Shown: one piece after another, positions 26,107 through 39,059 of the stretch
Layout: every line of letters starts with the position of its first letter
How positions within the stretch are numbered: the first letter of the stretch is position 1
NCBI RefSeq assembly: GCF_015910445.1
Contig: NZ_CP048882.1
Span: 2,108,001 to 2,172,000 of the forward strand
DNA length: 64,000 nt
Source: Streptomyces bathyalis
GTDB taxonomy: Bacteria > Actinomycetota > Actinomycetes > Streptomycetales > Streptomycetaceae
Reading direction: 5' to 3'
Made by a program: the position numbers and the translations under genes
The notes under the pieces: model-generated
The model's database searches: none
What the model was told of the DNA's origin: nothing
The model's input: the letters and a program-made list of their open reading frames with translations, nothing else

Positions 26107-27141
26107 ATGAGCACCAAGGACAACAGCCCTGAGCAGGGGGAACTGGAAGAGTACGACGAGGAGTACTTCGAGCCGTACGACGCCGAGAGCGGCGACGAAT
26201 ATCCCGATGGGCACCCCGAGGGGAACGGCCGGAGCGAACTGTCCCCGGTGACACGTAGCGAGGAGCCGGACGTACTGCTCGACGTGCCGCAGCTCCACGT
26301 CGACGAGATCGGTCTGGAGGTCGACGACCTGCGTGCCCGGGTGTCCCTTCAGGCCGAGGTGCTGGACATGCTCAAGCTCAACGTGGGCGCGGACGTCGCC
26401 CTGGGCAGGGTCCAGCTGGACATCAAGGGTGTGGACGCACAGGCCCTGCTGAAGGTCCGCCTCGACAACGTCGCCCAGGTCATCGGCCGGGTGCTGTCGA
26501 CGATCGACCGCAACCCCCAGATCCTGGAGCAGATCACCGCGGGCCTCGGCTCCGCGACCCGAGAGCTGGGCAGCGGGGCGGGCGAAGCCGTCGGCGAGCT
26601 CGGACGGGGAGCGAGTTCGGCGGTCGAGGACATCGGTGAAGGCGCCGGAGACACGGTCAAGGAAGTCGGCAAGGGCGCCGGAAAGGCCGTCGAGGACGTC
26701 GGCGAGGGTGCCGGTAAGGCCGTCGAGGACGTCGGCGAGGGCGCCGGAGAGACCACGAAGCAGATCGGCAAGGGCGCGGGAAAGGCCGTCGAGGACGTCG
26801 GCGAGGGAGCCGGAGAGACCACGAAGCAGATCGGCAAGGGCGCGGGCAAAGCCGTGGAGGACGTCGGCGAGGGAGCGGCGGAGACCGTGGAGGACGTCGG
26901 TGAAGGCGCCTCCGAGACGGTCCAGGACGTCGGCGAAGGCGCCGCGGAGACCACCAAGGAGGCGGGCCGCAGCGCCGGCCGGACGGTCGACGAGGCCGGA
27001 CGGACGGTACGCGAGGCGGGTAGTACGGCCACACGCACCGCGAAGAGAGCAGGTGAGGGAGCCGGCCGCCGCTCGGCCCGGTCCGAGGAGCGCCCCAAGC
27101 GCCGCCCCGCGAGCAGGCGCGATCGCGACGAGCCGCCATGA
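26107..27141 (+). CDS. actinobacterial protein with LEA-like 11-residue repeats
   Basis: A 344-residue protein. Residues 1-55 are very acidic. Residues 55-140 form a conserved-looking domain (LLDVPQLHVDEIGLEVDDLRA, then LDMLKLNVGADV and VRLDNVAQVIGRVL). From about 150 to 305 an 11-residue motif repeats (GKAVEDVGEGA, GETTKQIGKGA), giving amphipathic helices like group 3 LEA proteins or phasins. The last 35 residues are Arg/Lys-rich. No membrane segment or signal peptide. Stress protection or surface binding is a guess from the repeats. Start ATG 26107 follows GGGGGCGGC. Confidence 0.7.
   Translation: MSTKDNSPEQGELEEYDEEYFEPYDAESGDEYPDGHPEGNGRSELSPVTRSEEPDVLLDVPQLHVDEIGLEVDDLRARVSLQAEVLDMLKLNVGADVALGRVQLDIKGVDAQALLKVRLDNVAQVIGRVLSTIDRNPQILEQITAGLGSATRELGSGAGEAVGELGRGASSAVEDIGEGAGDTVKEVGKGAGKAVEDVGEGAGKAVEDVGEGAGETTKQIGKGAGKAVEDVGEGAGETTKQIGKGAGKAVEDVGEGAAETVEDVGEGASETVQDVGEGAAETTKEAGRSAGRTVDEAGRTVREAGSTATRTAKRAGEGAGRRSARSEERPKRRPASRRDRDEPP
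26632..26880 (+). repeat. 33/66-bp coding repeats of the LEA-like protein
   Basis: The 11-residue motif is mirrored in DNA. A 66-bp unit beginning GGAGAGACCACGAAG is repeated nearly exactly at 26746-26811 and 26812-26877, preceded by 33-bp relatives. The near identity points to recent expansion. Confidence 0.8.
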
Positions 27142-27453
27142 AACGGCAAGGAGCACACGGACGGCCGGGACGGGAGCGCGAACAGGGACAGTCCACCTGC
27201 GCGCCCTGACATCGAACTGACGACGTCTACCGCCGCCGACCGGCTTCGCTTCGGCCGGGAACCCGAGACCGAGATCCGCTTTCACGGCTCGCCCGGCCAC
27301 GAGTCCTTCTCGGGCAGCGACCGTACGAACCTGCCCGAGCATGTCGAGGCCGGCACCGACTACCACGACGTACGGGTGCACCACCGTCTTGCCGCCGCGC
27401 TGAGCCGCGTACGGCACCACCGGTCGCGGGAGGCCGGCGGCTACCAGCAGTAG
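27142..27453 (+). CDS. coding-like reading frame without a normal start, in frame after the LEA-like gene
   Basis: After the TGA of the LEA-like gene the same frame stays open for 103 codons, to TAG at 27451. The later part has protein-like composition (DIELTTS, RFGREPETEIRFHGSPG, SGSDRTNLPEHVEAG, VHHRLAAALSRVR) and GC-rich third positions. There is no in-frame ATG, GTG or TTG before the conserved-looking part. It may be a small gene whose start was mutated, a readthrough extension of the upstream protein, or start at a rare codon. I do not recognise the family. Confidence 0.4.
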   Translation, partial: NGKEHTDGRDGSANRDSPPARPDIELTTSTAADRLRFGREPETEIRFHGSPGHESFSGSDRTNLPEHVEAGTDYHDVRVHHRLAAALSRVRHHRSREAGGYQQ

Positions 27454-27582
27454 GTGCTCCTGGCGGGCGGGTCACCGACCGGGGCGTGGAGGTGGAAGCG
27501 CCCGCCCGGAGACGGCAAGGCGAAGACGGACCCTGCCGGCCCCTGACGGCCCCGGGCCGATCGGACCGTCCTGCCTGACCGG

Positions 27583-28179
27583 TCAGCGACCTCCGCCGAC
27601 CGCGCCGGACGCGTCGCGATCGCGTTCGGGGTGTGCGCGGCCCGTCCCCGGCTCCCGCTTCGGCCAGATCGTGTAGCTCAGCGCGATGACCAGGCTGATG
27701 CCCGCGACCACGCCCATCCGTCCCTGCCACATCCGCAGCGACTCGCTCTGCCCCGCGTCGCCCACGTACCAGGCGGCCAGTTGCAGCAGCGCCGCGGCGA
27801 TCGCCGCCGCCCCGATGGCACGCGCGCTCATCTTCCACTCGTGGACGGCCCGCGCCATCCCGTACCGGGGCGGCCTCACGGGCGCCGGGCCGCCGCCGAA
27901 GCGGTGCAGGAAGTGGCCGTCGGCCCACTTGATCATGTAGTGACCGTGGGTCGCGGTGAAGCCGATGTAGACGGCGGCCAGGCCGTGCTTCCAGTCGGGC
28001 TGCGCTCCCCCTCGCAGGTCGATGGCCGTGACGACCAGCAGGACCAGCTCCAGCAGCGGTTCGCACAGCAGCACCGCAGCCCCCGTGCGCGGCATGCGTG
28101 CCAGATAGCGCAGCGCGAGCCCGCCCGCGAGCAGCACCCAGAACGCGACCTCGCAGATGATGATCAGCGTGACGATCAC
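27583..28179 (-). CDS. integral membrane protein of unknown function
   Basis: A 198-residue protein with about four hydrophobic segments: residues 2-22 (IVTLIIICEVAFWVLLAGG), 35-52, 118-140 and 152-172. Between the second and third lies a conserved-looking loop with HGHYMIKWADGHFLHRFGGG. The C-terminal tail is short and charged. GTG 28179 is chosen because the hydrophobic N terminus starts there and a G-rich stretch precedes it. Divergent from the histidine kinase gene. No family recognised. Confidence 0.7.
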   Translation of the reverse strand: MIVTLIIICEVAFWVLLAGGLALRYLARMPRTGAAVLLCEPLLELVLLVVTAIDLRGGAQPDWKHGLAAVYIGFTATHGHYMIKWADGHFLHRFGGGPAPVRPPRYGMARAVHEWKMSARAIGAAAIAAALLQLAAWYVGDAGQSESLRMWQGRMGVVAGISLVIALSYTIWPKREPGTGRAHPERDRDASGAVGGGR

Positions 28180-28354
28180 GCCTGTCCCCCTTGCCTCGAC
28201 ATCACCTCCACGATCCCGGCCGGGCAGGCTCGTACGCATCCTCACCAGCGATGATTCGCCGCGACCGCCCTGCATCCTTCGATGTACCGCGAGTCGCCGC
28301 AGGCTGGTCCCCGAGGCCGACGACCGCGTCCGGCCGTCGTGCTGAGATGGACCC

Positions 28355-29629
28355 ATGCCACGCCGCCCGTCCCTGCTGCCGCCGCCGTGGGTGCGTCCGC
28401 ACCGCGACGGCGTGCTCATCGCACTCGCCGGTCTTGTCGGCGGGTTGGTCCTTTGGCGGTTCGGCCTCTACAACAATCCGCGGGTGGGCGCGAGTTACGG
28501 CGCCTGGCTGCTGCTGCCCCTCACCGTCATGTGCCTCGCCGCCCTGTGGCGCAGATCGGCTCAGCCCTGGGCGCTGGTGGTGGCCGTCGCCGCGCTCGCG
28601 TCGGATTTCGCGATGGGGTCGCTGCTGGCCACCGTGATCGTCTTCACCGACGTCGTCTACGCCGCGGTGCTGTACGGGCCGCCACGTCTGTCCCGCACGC
28701 TGCTGCCCGCGAGCGTCGCGCTGACGGTCGCGGTGACCCTAGGGCTGGTGGCCGTCATCCGTACCCCCTCGACGCTGCTGCTCGGCGCGTTCTGCGCGGG
28801 CATCACGATCGCGCCCGCCTGGACGGGCGTCGTCATCCGCGACCACCGGAACGCCGCCGCGGCCGAGCGGCTGCGTGCCGAACAGACCGCGCTGCTCGCC
28901 GAGATGGACCGCGTCCAGGCCGTGACCGCCGAACGTGGCCGCATGGCACGGGAGTTGCACGACCTCGTCGCCAACCACCTGTCCGCCATCGCGATCCACT
29001 CCACGGCCGCCCTCTCCCTGGATCCTCCCGACGAAGCGGCGACCCGCGACTCGCTCCGCATCATCCGCGAGAACAGCGTGCAGGGCCTCGCAGAGATGCG
29101 GGGCCTCATCGGGCTGCTGCGTGACGCGTCCGGCGACGGGGCGGAGCCCGCGGCCTCCCCGACGCTCGCCGGGCTGGACTCACTCATCGAGCGGGCGCGC
29201 GCCGGCGCGGGCAACCCAGGGCTCAGCTTCGCGCTGCGCGACGAGCGCGGAGCGACGGGCTCGGCTCTGCCCGCCCCCGTCGAGCTTGCCGCGTACCGGG
29301 TCGTGCAGGAGTCGGTGACGAACGCGCTGAAGCACTCGGCTCCGGGCACCGTCACCGTGGAGCTGACGCGCGACGCCCGTACGCACGGCCCGCTCACGGT
29401 CCGCGTCACGAGCCCCCTCCGCGACCTGCTCGGTGCCGGGCGTGAAGGCCCGGACGGGACGCCGGTCCCGCGCGCCCCCGGCTCCGGCTCGGGCCTGATC
29501 GGCATGCGCGAGCGCGTGGAACTGCTGGGCGGGGCGCTGAGCGCCGGGCCTTCGAACGCCTCCCACGGACGCACGAAGGTCTGGGAGGTACGGGCCGAAC
29601 TGCCCGTCGAGGAAGGGAGTTTGCCGTGA
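28355..29629 (+). CDS. NarL-type sensor histidine kinase
   Basis: A 424-residue two-component kinase. The N-terminal half has about five to six hydrophobic segments (residues 20-165) and almost no extracellular sensor. A short coiled coil leads to the HisKA_3 dimerisation helix, with the phosphorylated His in ARELHDLVANHL. The ATPase part has the N-box in VVQESVTNALKHS and the G-box GSGLIGMRERV. Its end overlaps the response regulator start (GTGA). The signal is unknown. Confidence 0.92.
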   Translation: MPRRPSLLPPPWVRPHRDGVLIALAGLVGGLVLWRFGLYNNPRVGASYGAWLLLPLTVMCLAALWRRSAQPWALVVAVAALASDFAMGSLLATVIVFTDVVYAAVLYGPPRLSRTLLPASVALTVAVTLGLVAVIRTPSTLLLGAFCAGITIAPAWTGVVIRDHRNAAAAERLRAEQTALLAEMDRVQAVTAERGRMARELHDLVANHLSAIAIHSTAALSLDPPDEAATRDSLRIIRENSVQGLAEMRGLIGLLRDASGDGAEPAASPTLAGLDSLIERARAGAGNPGLSFALRDERGATGSALPAPVELAAYRVVQESVTNALKHSAPGTVTVELTRDARTHGPLTVRVTSPLRDLLGAGREGPDGTPVPRAPGSGSGLIGMRERVELLGGALSAGPSNASHGRTKVWEVRAELPVEEGSLP

Positions 29630-30321
29630 CGGCGGACGACGGCACACGGCCCACGGTCCGCGTCCTCGTCGCCGAGGACCAGCTGTCGGTACGGGCAGGT
29701 CTCGTCCTCATCCTGCGCGGCGCCACCGGCATCGAGGTGACGGGCGAGGCAGGGGACGGCGAGGAAGCGGTCCGCCTCGCCCGTGAACTGCGCCCTGACA
29801 TCGTGCTGATGGACGTCCAGATGCCGCGTCTGGACGGTGTCTCGGCCACCGCGCGCATCACGGGCGAACAGCTCGCGGACGTTCTGGTGCTGACCACCTT
29901 CGACCTCGACGAGTACGTCTTCGGGGCACTGCGCGCCGGGGCGTCGGGCTTCCTGCTGAAGGACAGCGAGGCCTCGCAGGTCGTCGACGCCGTACGCACG
30001 GTGGCGCGCGGCGAGGGCCTGATCGCTCCCGCGGTGACCAGGCGGCTGATCGCGGAGTTCGCCCGTCCCGGAGGGGCGGGACGGCCTCCCGTCCCGAGGA
30101 CGGGAAGCGCCGCACCGGGCCTGGACGAGCTGACCCGACGCGAGCACGACGTGCTGCTCTGCCTCGGGGAGGGGCTGTCCAACGCGGAGGTGGCGCAGCG
30201 CCTGGGCATGGCAGAGGCGACGGTGAAGACCCATGTCAGCCGGCTGCTGGGCAAGCTCGGGCTGCGCAGCCGCACGCAGGCGGCGGTGCTGGCGCAGGAA
30301 TCGGGCCTCACGAGGGGCTGA
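29626..30321 (+). CDS. NarL/LuxR-family response regulator
   Basis: A 231-residue regulator. The receiver domain (about 10-125) has the acidic pair in AEDQ, phospho-acceptor Asp in IVLMDVQMPRLDG, the conserved Thr in LTTF and Lys in LLKD. A Gly/Pro-rich linker leads to a LuxR-type helix-turn-helix (LTRREHDVLLCLGEGLSNAEVA...ATVKTHVSRLL). Translationally coupled to the kinase gene just upstream, so it is the cognate partner. Targets unknown. Confidence 0.94.
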   Translation: MTADDGTRPTVRVLVAEDQLSVRAGLVLILRGATGIEVTGEAGDGEEAVRLARELRPDIVLMDVQMPRLDGVSATARITGEQLADVLVLTTFDLDEYVFGALRAGASGFLLKDSEASQVVDAVRTVARGEGLIAPAVTRRLIAEFARPGGAGRPPVPRTGSAAPGLDELTRREHDVLLCLGEGLSNAEVAQRLGMAEATVKTHVSRLLGKLGLRSRTQAAVLAQESGLTRG

Positions 30322-30484
30322 GGCCGGGCCGACGGGGGGCGCGGCGCCGAGGTCGCCCGGAGGCTGAACGACCGTGCTCCGCACGAGTGTCCGTACCCGC
30401 CCGCAAGCGGTTGCGGGCGCGGGCGGACAATCGGTCCGTGAACGATGTGACGACACCGGCGCGCGTGCCGCGGAACGGCCCACC

Positions 30485-31408
30485 GTGGGTGGAGTGATAG
30501 CAGGATTCGCGGTCATCACCTGCGTCATCGCGACCGGCTATCTCCTCGGCCGACGGGGGCTGCTCGGCACCAACGGGCCGGAGATCCTCACCAGGCTCGC
30601 CTTCCATGTGGCCACGCCCGCGCTGCTGTTCGAGACCATGGCCAGGGCGGATCTCCGCGTGCTGGTCTCGGGCCAGGTCCTGATAACGGCGCTCAGCACC
30701 TTCGCCGTCGCCGCGGTCTACTGCGCGGTGGCGGCGCTGCGGCGCTGGCCTGCGGGTGAGAGCACCGTCGGCGCCATGTGCGCGAGCTACGTCAACGCCG
30801 GCAACCTGGGCATCCCCATCTCCGCGTACGTCCTCGGCGACGCCTCGCTCGTCGCGCCCGTGATTCTCTTCCAGCAACTGGTGGTCTCCCCTGTGGCGTT
30901 GACCGCCCTCGATGTCTTCTCCGCACCGGACGAGCGCAGCGGACCCCTGCGGCTGCTGACGACCCCGTTCCGCAACCCGGTGGTCATCGGCTCGCTCAGC
31001 GGCGTCGCGGTGGCGGCCACCGGCCTGCCCCTTCCGGGCCCGGTGCTCGAACCGTTCCACCTGGTGGGGGCCATGTCCGTGCCCGCGGTGCTGCTCGCTT
31101 TCGGGATGTCCCTGCGGGGCAGCGCCGTCCTCTCACGTGAACACGACCGCTCCCCGGTCCTGCTGGCGGTCGGCTGCAAGGCGGCCGGTCAGCCGCTCGT
31201 GGCGTGGGCTCTCGGAACGGCCGTCTTCGATCTGCCGCGTCCTGCCCTCTTCGCGGTCGTGGTGACCTCCGCCCTGCCCTCGGCGCAGAACCTCTTCACG
31301 TACGCCTCGCGGTACGGGACGGGCACGCGCATCGCCCGCGAATCGATCCTCATCTCGACCCTGGCGGCGGCGCCGGTGCTCGTCCTCGTGGCAGCGCTGC
31401 TGGGCTGA
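30485..31408 (+). CDS. AEC-family (auxin efflux carrier-like) transporter
   Basis: A 307-residue membrane protein with about ten hydrophobic segments. Family marks include NAGNLGIPISAYVLGD in the middle and TSALPSAQNLFTYASRY near the end, the two inverted-repeat crossover regions. AEC proteins export small organic acids. I start at GTG 30485 (MGGVIAGF), with GTG 30494 as the alternative. The open frame upstream of this has no membrane sequence. Ends one base before a LysR remnant on the opposite strand. Confidence 0.85.
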   Translation: MGGVIAGFAVITCVIATGYLLGRRGLLGTNGPEILTRLAFHVATPALLFETMARADLRVLVSGQVLITALSTFAVAAVYCAVAALRRWPAGESTVGAMCASYVNAGNLGIPISAYVLGDASLVAPVILFQQLVVSPVALTALDVFSAPDERSGPLRLLTTPFRNPVVIGSLSGVAVAATGLPLPGPVLEPFHLVGAMSVPAVLLAFGMSLRGSAVLSREHDRSPVLLAVGCKAAGQPLVAWALGTAVFDLPRPALFAVVVTSALPSAQNLFTYASRYGTGTRIARESILISTLAAAPVLVLVAALLG

Positions 31409-31501
31409 TCAGCCCGCGGCGGATTCGCGGAGCGCCGAGAGCCCGGCGGCGACGGCGGGATGCTCCGCGCTCCCCCGCCGCACACAGGCGACCACCTGCC
31501 G
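31409..31501 (-). pseudogene. C-terminal remnant of a LysR-type regulator
   Basis: On the minus strand about 30 codons ending at TGA (31409-31411) read RQVVACVRRGSAEHPAV and then AAGLSALRESAAG. This is the usual C-terminal end of LysR-type regulators of Streptomyces (ACVRRGS...HPAV). The rest of the gene is absent; the sequence changes to the DMT exporter remnant at about 31493-31502. Confidence 0.55.
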
Positions 31502-32059
31502 ATGGGGCTCGCGATCTCGCTGCAGCTGCTCGGCCCCGTGTGCCTGGCCGCGATCACCTCACGAAGCGGGCGGGACCTGCTGACGGCGGGAGCGGCTGGA
31601 GCGGGTGTGTGGCTCTTCCATGTCCGCGACGGAGCTCACCACCCCGCGCAGGGCGTGCTGTGGGCTCTCGCAGCGGGCGTGGCGATGGCCGCGTATCTGC
31701 TGCTCAGCAGGCGCGTGGGCGAGAAGACGGCGGGTGGTGCGCCGCTCGCGTCCGCTCTCGTATGGGCGACGCTCGTGACCCTCCCGTTCGGGACGGCGGA
31801 GCGCCCGGCGACGCTGCTCGAACCAAAGGTGCTGGTGAGCGGTCTGGCCGTGGCGGTCGTGTCGGCGGTGCTGCCGTACTCCCTCGAACTGGCCGCGCTG
31901 CGACGCCTTCATCCCCGTACGGTCGGGGTGCTGCAGAGTCTCGAACCGGCGGCGGCCGGAGCGGCAGGGGTGGTCGTCCTCGGTGAGGGTCTGGGGCTCG
32001 TGCAGTGGCTGGCTCTGGGCTGTGTGGGAGCGGCGAGCGCAGGCGCCGTGCTCTCCCGC
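31493..32059 (+). pseudogene. 5'-truncated EamA/RhtA-type DMT exporter
   Basis: The frame carries the C-terminal two thirds of an EamA-family exporter: LPMGLAISLQLLGP, a helix-rich middle with AYLLLSRRVGEKT, PYSLELAALRRL and the end VGVLQSLEPAAAGAAG plus VVVLGEGLG. The first 90-100 residues (about four helices) are missing. The normal stop also seems lost, since the frame continues to 32329 in DNA antisense to the DUF2550 gene. An in-frame ATG exists at 31460 but without good context. Most likely non-functional. Confidence 0.7.
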
Positions 32060-32103
32060 GGGCCCGGCCGGAAGGCCGGGCTTCTCAGGCCGCGTTCTCC
32101 TGC

Positions 32104-32589
32104 TCAGGCGACGTTGACGCGCTGGCCGGGCGGTGCCGCCTCCAGCCAGGCGAGGAACCCGGTGAGCGCGTCCTCGCTCATGGCCAGCTCGACGCGGGTG
32201 CCGTGCAGGGAACACGCGAGGATCACGGAATCGGAGAGCAGGGCCAGCTCCTCCTCGCCCTCGGGGTTCCGCCGCTGCAGCACCTCGATGAGGTTGCGCT
32301 CCAGAAAGCGGCGGGGGCGCGGCGCGTAGGAGAAGACCCGGAACCACTCGATCTGGTCACCGTTGTAGCGCGCGACGCCGTACGCCCAGCCCTTGCCGTC
32401 CACGAGCGGGGGAACGGCTTCCGCCGGTGCCTCATCGGTGTACGCGGCGGGCTGTGGTGCGTTCCAGCGCAGGTTGCAGTCGAACGTGCCCCCCGAGCGC
32501 TGAAGCAGGCGGCGCCGCAGCCCGAAGGCGAAAAGACCCAGTGCCAGCAGCAGGGCCACGCCGACCAGTGACAGAACGAGGACCATCAT
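32104..32589 (-). CDS. DUF2550-family membrane-anchored protein
   Basis: A 161-residue protein with one N-terminal transmembrane segment (about 3-24) and a cytoplasmic domain with NLRWNAPQPAAY, GWAYGVARYNGDQIEWFRVFS and ACSLHGTRVELAMSEDALTGFLAWLE. These match the DUF2550 family usually found just downstream of atpC in actinobacteria. AGGAGG six bases before ATG 32589 sets the start. It may be co-transcribed with, or follow the terminator of, the atp operon. Function unknown. Confidence 0.85.
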   Translation of the reverse strand: MMVLVLSLVGVALLLALGLFAFGLRRRLLQRSGGTFDCNLRWNAPQPAAYTDEAPAEAVPPLVDGKGWAYGVARYNGDQIEWFRVFSYAPRPRRFLERNLIEVLQRRNPEGEEELALLSDSVILACSLHGTRVELAMSEDALTGFLAWLEAAPPGQRVNVA

Positions 32590-32682
32590 CACCGACCTCC
32601 TCGCACTCTCTCGTACCACGCGTGGCGCGGTGCTCCCGGAGCCGTGAGATCTTGTGGATCCCGCGTCCCCCTCTGTATTGGC

Positions 32683-32728
32683 TCAGCCGCGGGTAGCTCC
32701 GGGGTGACCCGGAACAGCCCGCGGCTGA
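32683..32728 (-). terminator. hairpin terminator of the atp operon
   Basis: An 11-bp outer stem (TCAGCCGCGGG / CCCGCGGCTGA) encloses a shorter inner stem (TCCGG/CCGGA). It lies 49 bp past the atpC stop and before the DUF2550 gene. Confidence 0.7.
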
Positions 32729-32776
32729 ACTTCGTACCTGTCGTGCCCGGCTCCGTGCAGGGCGTCGGCCGCCTCC

Positions 32777-33157
32777 TCAGCGGACCGCCACCGCTCGCTT
32801 GCGGACCTCGGCACGCCGTTCGGCGGCGGCGTCGTCCTCCGACTTCGCACGCTCCAGCGCCCGCTCGGCACGTTCGACGTCGATCTCGTCGGACAGCTCG
32901 ACGACCTCCGCCAGCAGCGACATCTTGTCGTCCGCGAAGGAGATGAAGCCGCCGTGCACCGCGGCCACCACGGTGCCTTCGCCGGTCTCGCCGGCCGTGC
33001 GGATGATGACCGCGCCCGGCTCCAGCACGCCGAGCAGCGGCTGGTGGCCCGCCATGACGCCGATGTCGCCGGACGTGGTGCGCGCGACGACCAGGCTGGC
33101 CTCGCCGGACCAGACCTTGCGGTCCGCGGCGACCAACTCGACGTGCAGCTCAGCCAC
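32777..33157 (-). CDS. atpC: ATP synthase F1 subunit epsilon
   Basis: A 126-residue rotor subunit that links gamma to the c ring and can inhibit ATP hydrolysis. The N-terminal beta-sandwich carries AELHVELVAADRKVWSGEA and GDIGVMAGHQPLLGVLEPG, both typical. The C-terminal helical part has an ERAERALERAK stretch. GTG start with AAGGAG six bases upstream. Last gene of the atp operon. Confidence 0.96.
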   Translation of the reverse strand: MAELHVELVAADRKVWSGEASLVVARTTSGDIGVMAGHQPLLGVLEPGAVIIRTAGETGEGTVVAAVHGGFISFADDKMSLLAEVVELSDEIDVERAERALERAKSEDDAAAERRAEVRKRAVAVR

Positions 33158-33262
33158 TGTGGCTCCTTCGTAGGTTAGGAAAAGGATAAGGGGTGCGGGG
33201 ACGGGGACGGGCCGAAGGGCTGTGCCCCGCGGTCCGGCCCCGTCTCGCGCCGGACCCGGGCG

Positions 33263-35652
<2,390 letters not shown>

Positions 35653-35655
35653 CGC

Positions 35656-37227
35656 TCAGTCCTCGCCCAGCAGCTTGCCGTCCGCGGTCTGGAACTGCTT
35701 CTTGAACTTGTCCACCGCTTCGCCGAGCTCCTGGATCGTGTCGTCGGTCATCTTGCCGCCCTCGACGATGCTGGTCAGGAGACCCTTGTTCTCGCGGTGC
35801 ATGTACTCCAGCAGCTCGCGCTCGAAGCGGCGGATGTCCTCGACGGGGACGTCGTCCATCTTGCCGTTGGTGCCGGACCAGACGGAGACGACCTGGTCCT
35901 CGGTCGAGAACGGGTTGTACTGCGACTGCTTGAGCAGCTCGGTCATCCGCTTGCCGCGCTCCAGCGCGCCCTTGGAGGCGTCGTCCAGGTCGGAACCGAA
36001 GGCGGCGAACGCCTCGAGCTCGCGGTACTGGGCGAGGTCCACACGGAGCGAACCGGTGATCTGGCGGATCGCCTTGTGCTGCGCGGAACCACCGACACGG
36101 GAGACCGAGATACCGACGTTCAGCGCGGGACGCTGGCCGGCGTTGAAGAGGTCGGACTCCAGGAAGCACTGGCCGTCGGTGATGGAGATGACGTTGGTCG
36201 GAATGAACGCCGACACGTCGTTCGCCTTCGTCTCGACGATCGGCAGGCCCGTCATCGAGCCCTTGCCCATGTCGTCGGAAAGCTTGGCGCAGCGCTCCAG
36301 CAGACGGGAGTGCAGGTAGAAGACGTCGCCCGGGTAGGCCTCACGGCCCGGCGGGCGGCGCAGCAGCAGGGAAACGGCGCGGTAGGCGTCGGCCTGCTTG
36401 GTCAGGTCGTCGAAGACGACGAGGACGTGCTTGCCCTGGTACATCCAGTGCTGGCCGATGGCGCTGCCGGTGTACGGGGCGATGTACTTGAAGCCGGCCG
36501 GGTCGGACGCCGGGGCGGCGACGATCGTCGTGTACTCCAGCGCACCGGCCTCCTCCAGGGCGCCGCGTACGGACGCGATGGTGGAGCCCTTCTGGCCGAC
36601 GGCGACGTAGATGCAGCGGACCTGCTTGTCCGGGTCGCCGGAGCGCCAGTTGTCGCGCTGGTTGATGATCGTGTCGACGCAGAGCGCGGTCTTGCCGGTC
36701 TGGCGGTCGCCGATGATCAGCTGACGCTGGCCGCGGCCGATCGGGGTCATGGTGTCGACGGCCTTGTAGCCCGTCTCCATCGCCTCGTGGACCGACTTGC
36801 GGTCCATGACCGAGGGGGCCTGCAGCTCGAGCGCGCGGCGGCCCTCGGACTCGATGTCACCGAGGCCGTCGATCGGGGCGCCCAGCGGGTCCACGACGCG
36901 GCCGAGGTAGCTGTCGCCGACCGGAACCGACAGGACCTCGCCGGTGCGGCGCACCTGCTGGCCCTCCTCGATGCCGCTGAACTCACCGAGGACGACCGCA
37001 CCGACCTCTCGCTCCTCGAGGTTGAGGGCGAGGCCGAGGGTTCCGTCCTCGAACTTCAGCAGCTCGTTCGCCATGGCCGAGGGAAGACCCTCGACCTTCG
37101 CGATGCCGTCACCGGCAACGCTGACCGTCCCGACCTCTTCGCGCGAGGCCGCGTCCGGTTCGTACGACTGGACGAAATTCTCCAGCGCCTCCCGGATCTC
37201 ATCCGGCCGGATCGTGAGCTCCGCCAT
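35656..37227 (-). CDS. atpA: ATP synthase F1 subunit alpha
   Basis: A 523-residue non-catalytic nucleotide-binding subunit. The P-loop is [10 protein letters not shown], followed by the family segment [29 protein letters not shown] is the ATPase alpha/beta signature, supplying the arginine finger. I start at ATG 37227 ([11 protein letters not shown]), since upstream in-frame sequence is not conserved. Separated from atpH by about 117 bp. Confidence 0.98.
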   Translation of the reverse strand: MAELTIRPDEIREALENFVQSYEPDAASREEVGTVSVAGDGIAKVEGLPSAMANELLKFEDGTLGLALNLEEREVGAVVLGEFSGIEEGQQVRRTGEVLSVPVGDSYLGRVVDPLGAPIDGLGDIESEGRRALELQAPSVMDRKSVHEAMETGYKAVDTMTPIGRGQRQLIIGDRQTGKTALCVDTIINQRDNWRSGDPDKQVRCIYVAVGQKGSTIASVRGALEEAGALEYTTIVAAPASDPAGFKYIAPYTGSAIGQHWMYQGKHVLVVFDDLTKQADAYRAVSLLLRRPPGREAYPGDVFYLHSRLLERCAKLSDDMGKGSMTGLPIVETKANDVSAFIPTNVISITDGQCFLESDLFNAGQRPALNVGISVSRVGGSAQHKAIRQITGSLRVDLAQYRELEAFAAFGSDLDDASKGALERGKRMTELLKQSQYNPFSTEDQVVSVWSGTNGKMDDVPVEDIRRFERELLEYMHRENKGLLTSIVEGGKMTDDTIQELGEAVDKFKKQFQTADGKLLGED

Positions 37228-37344
37228 CTGGGTTCCCTGCTCTCCTTGTTGGGACCGTATCGATCTTCTACGGCCCAACTCGGGCCGCTAAGTGATGCTG
37301 TTGAGTTGGTGTGGCGCGAACGCCTTCGCACCTTGTGTCCGGCG

Positions 37345-38723
<1,379 letters not shown>

Positions 38724-38738
38724 CTACCGGCGTCCCGC

Positions 38739-39059
<321 letters not shown>

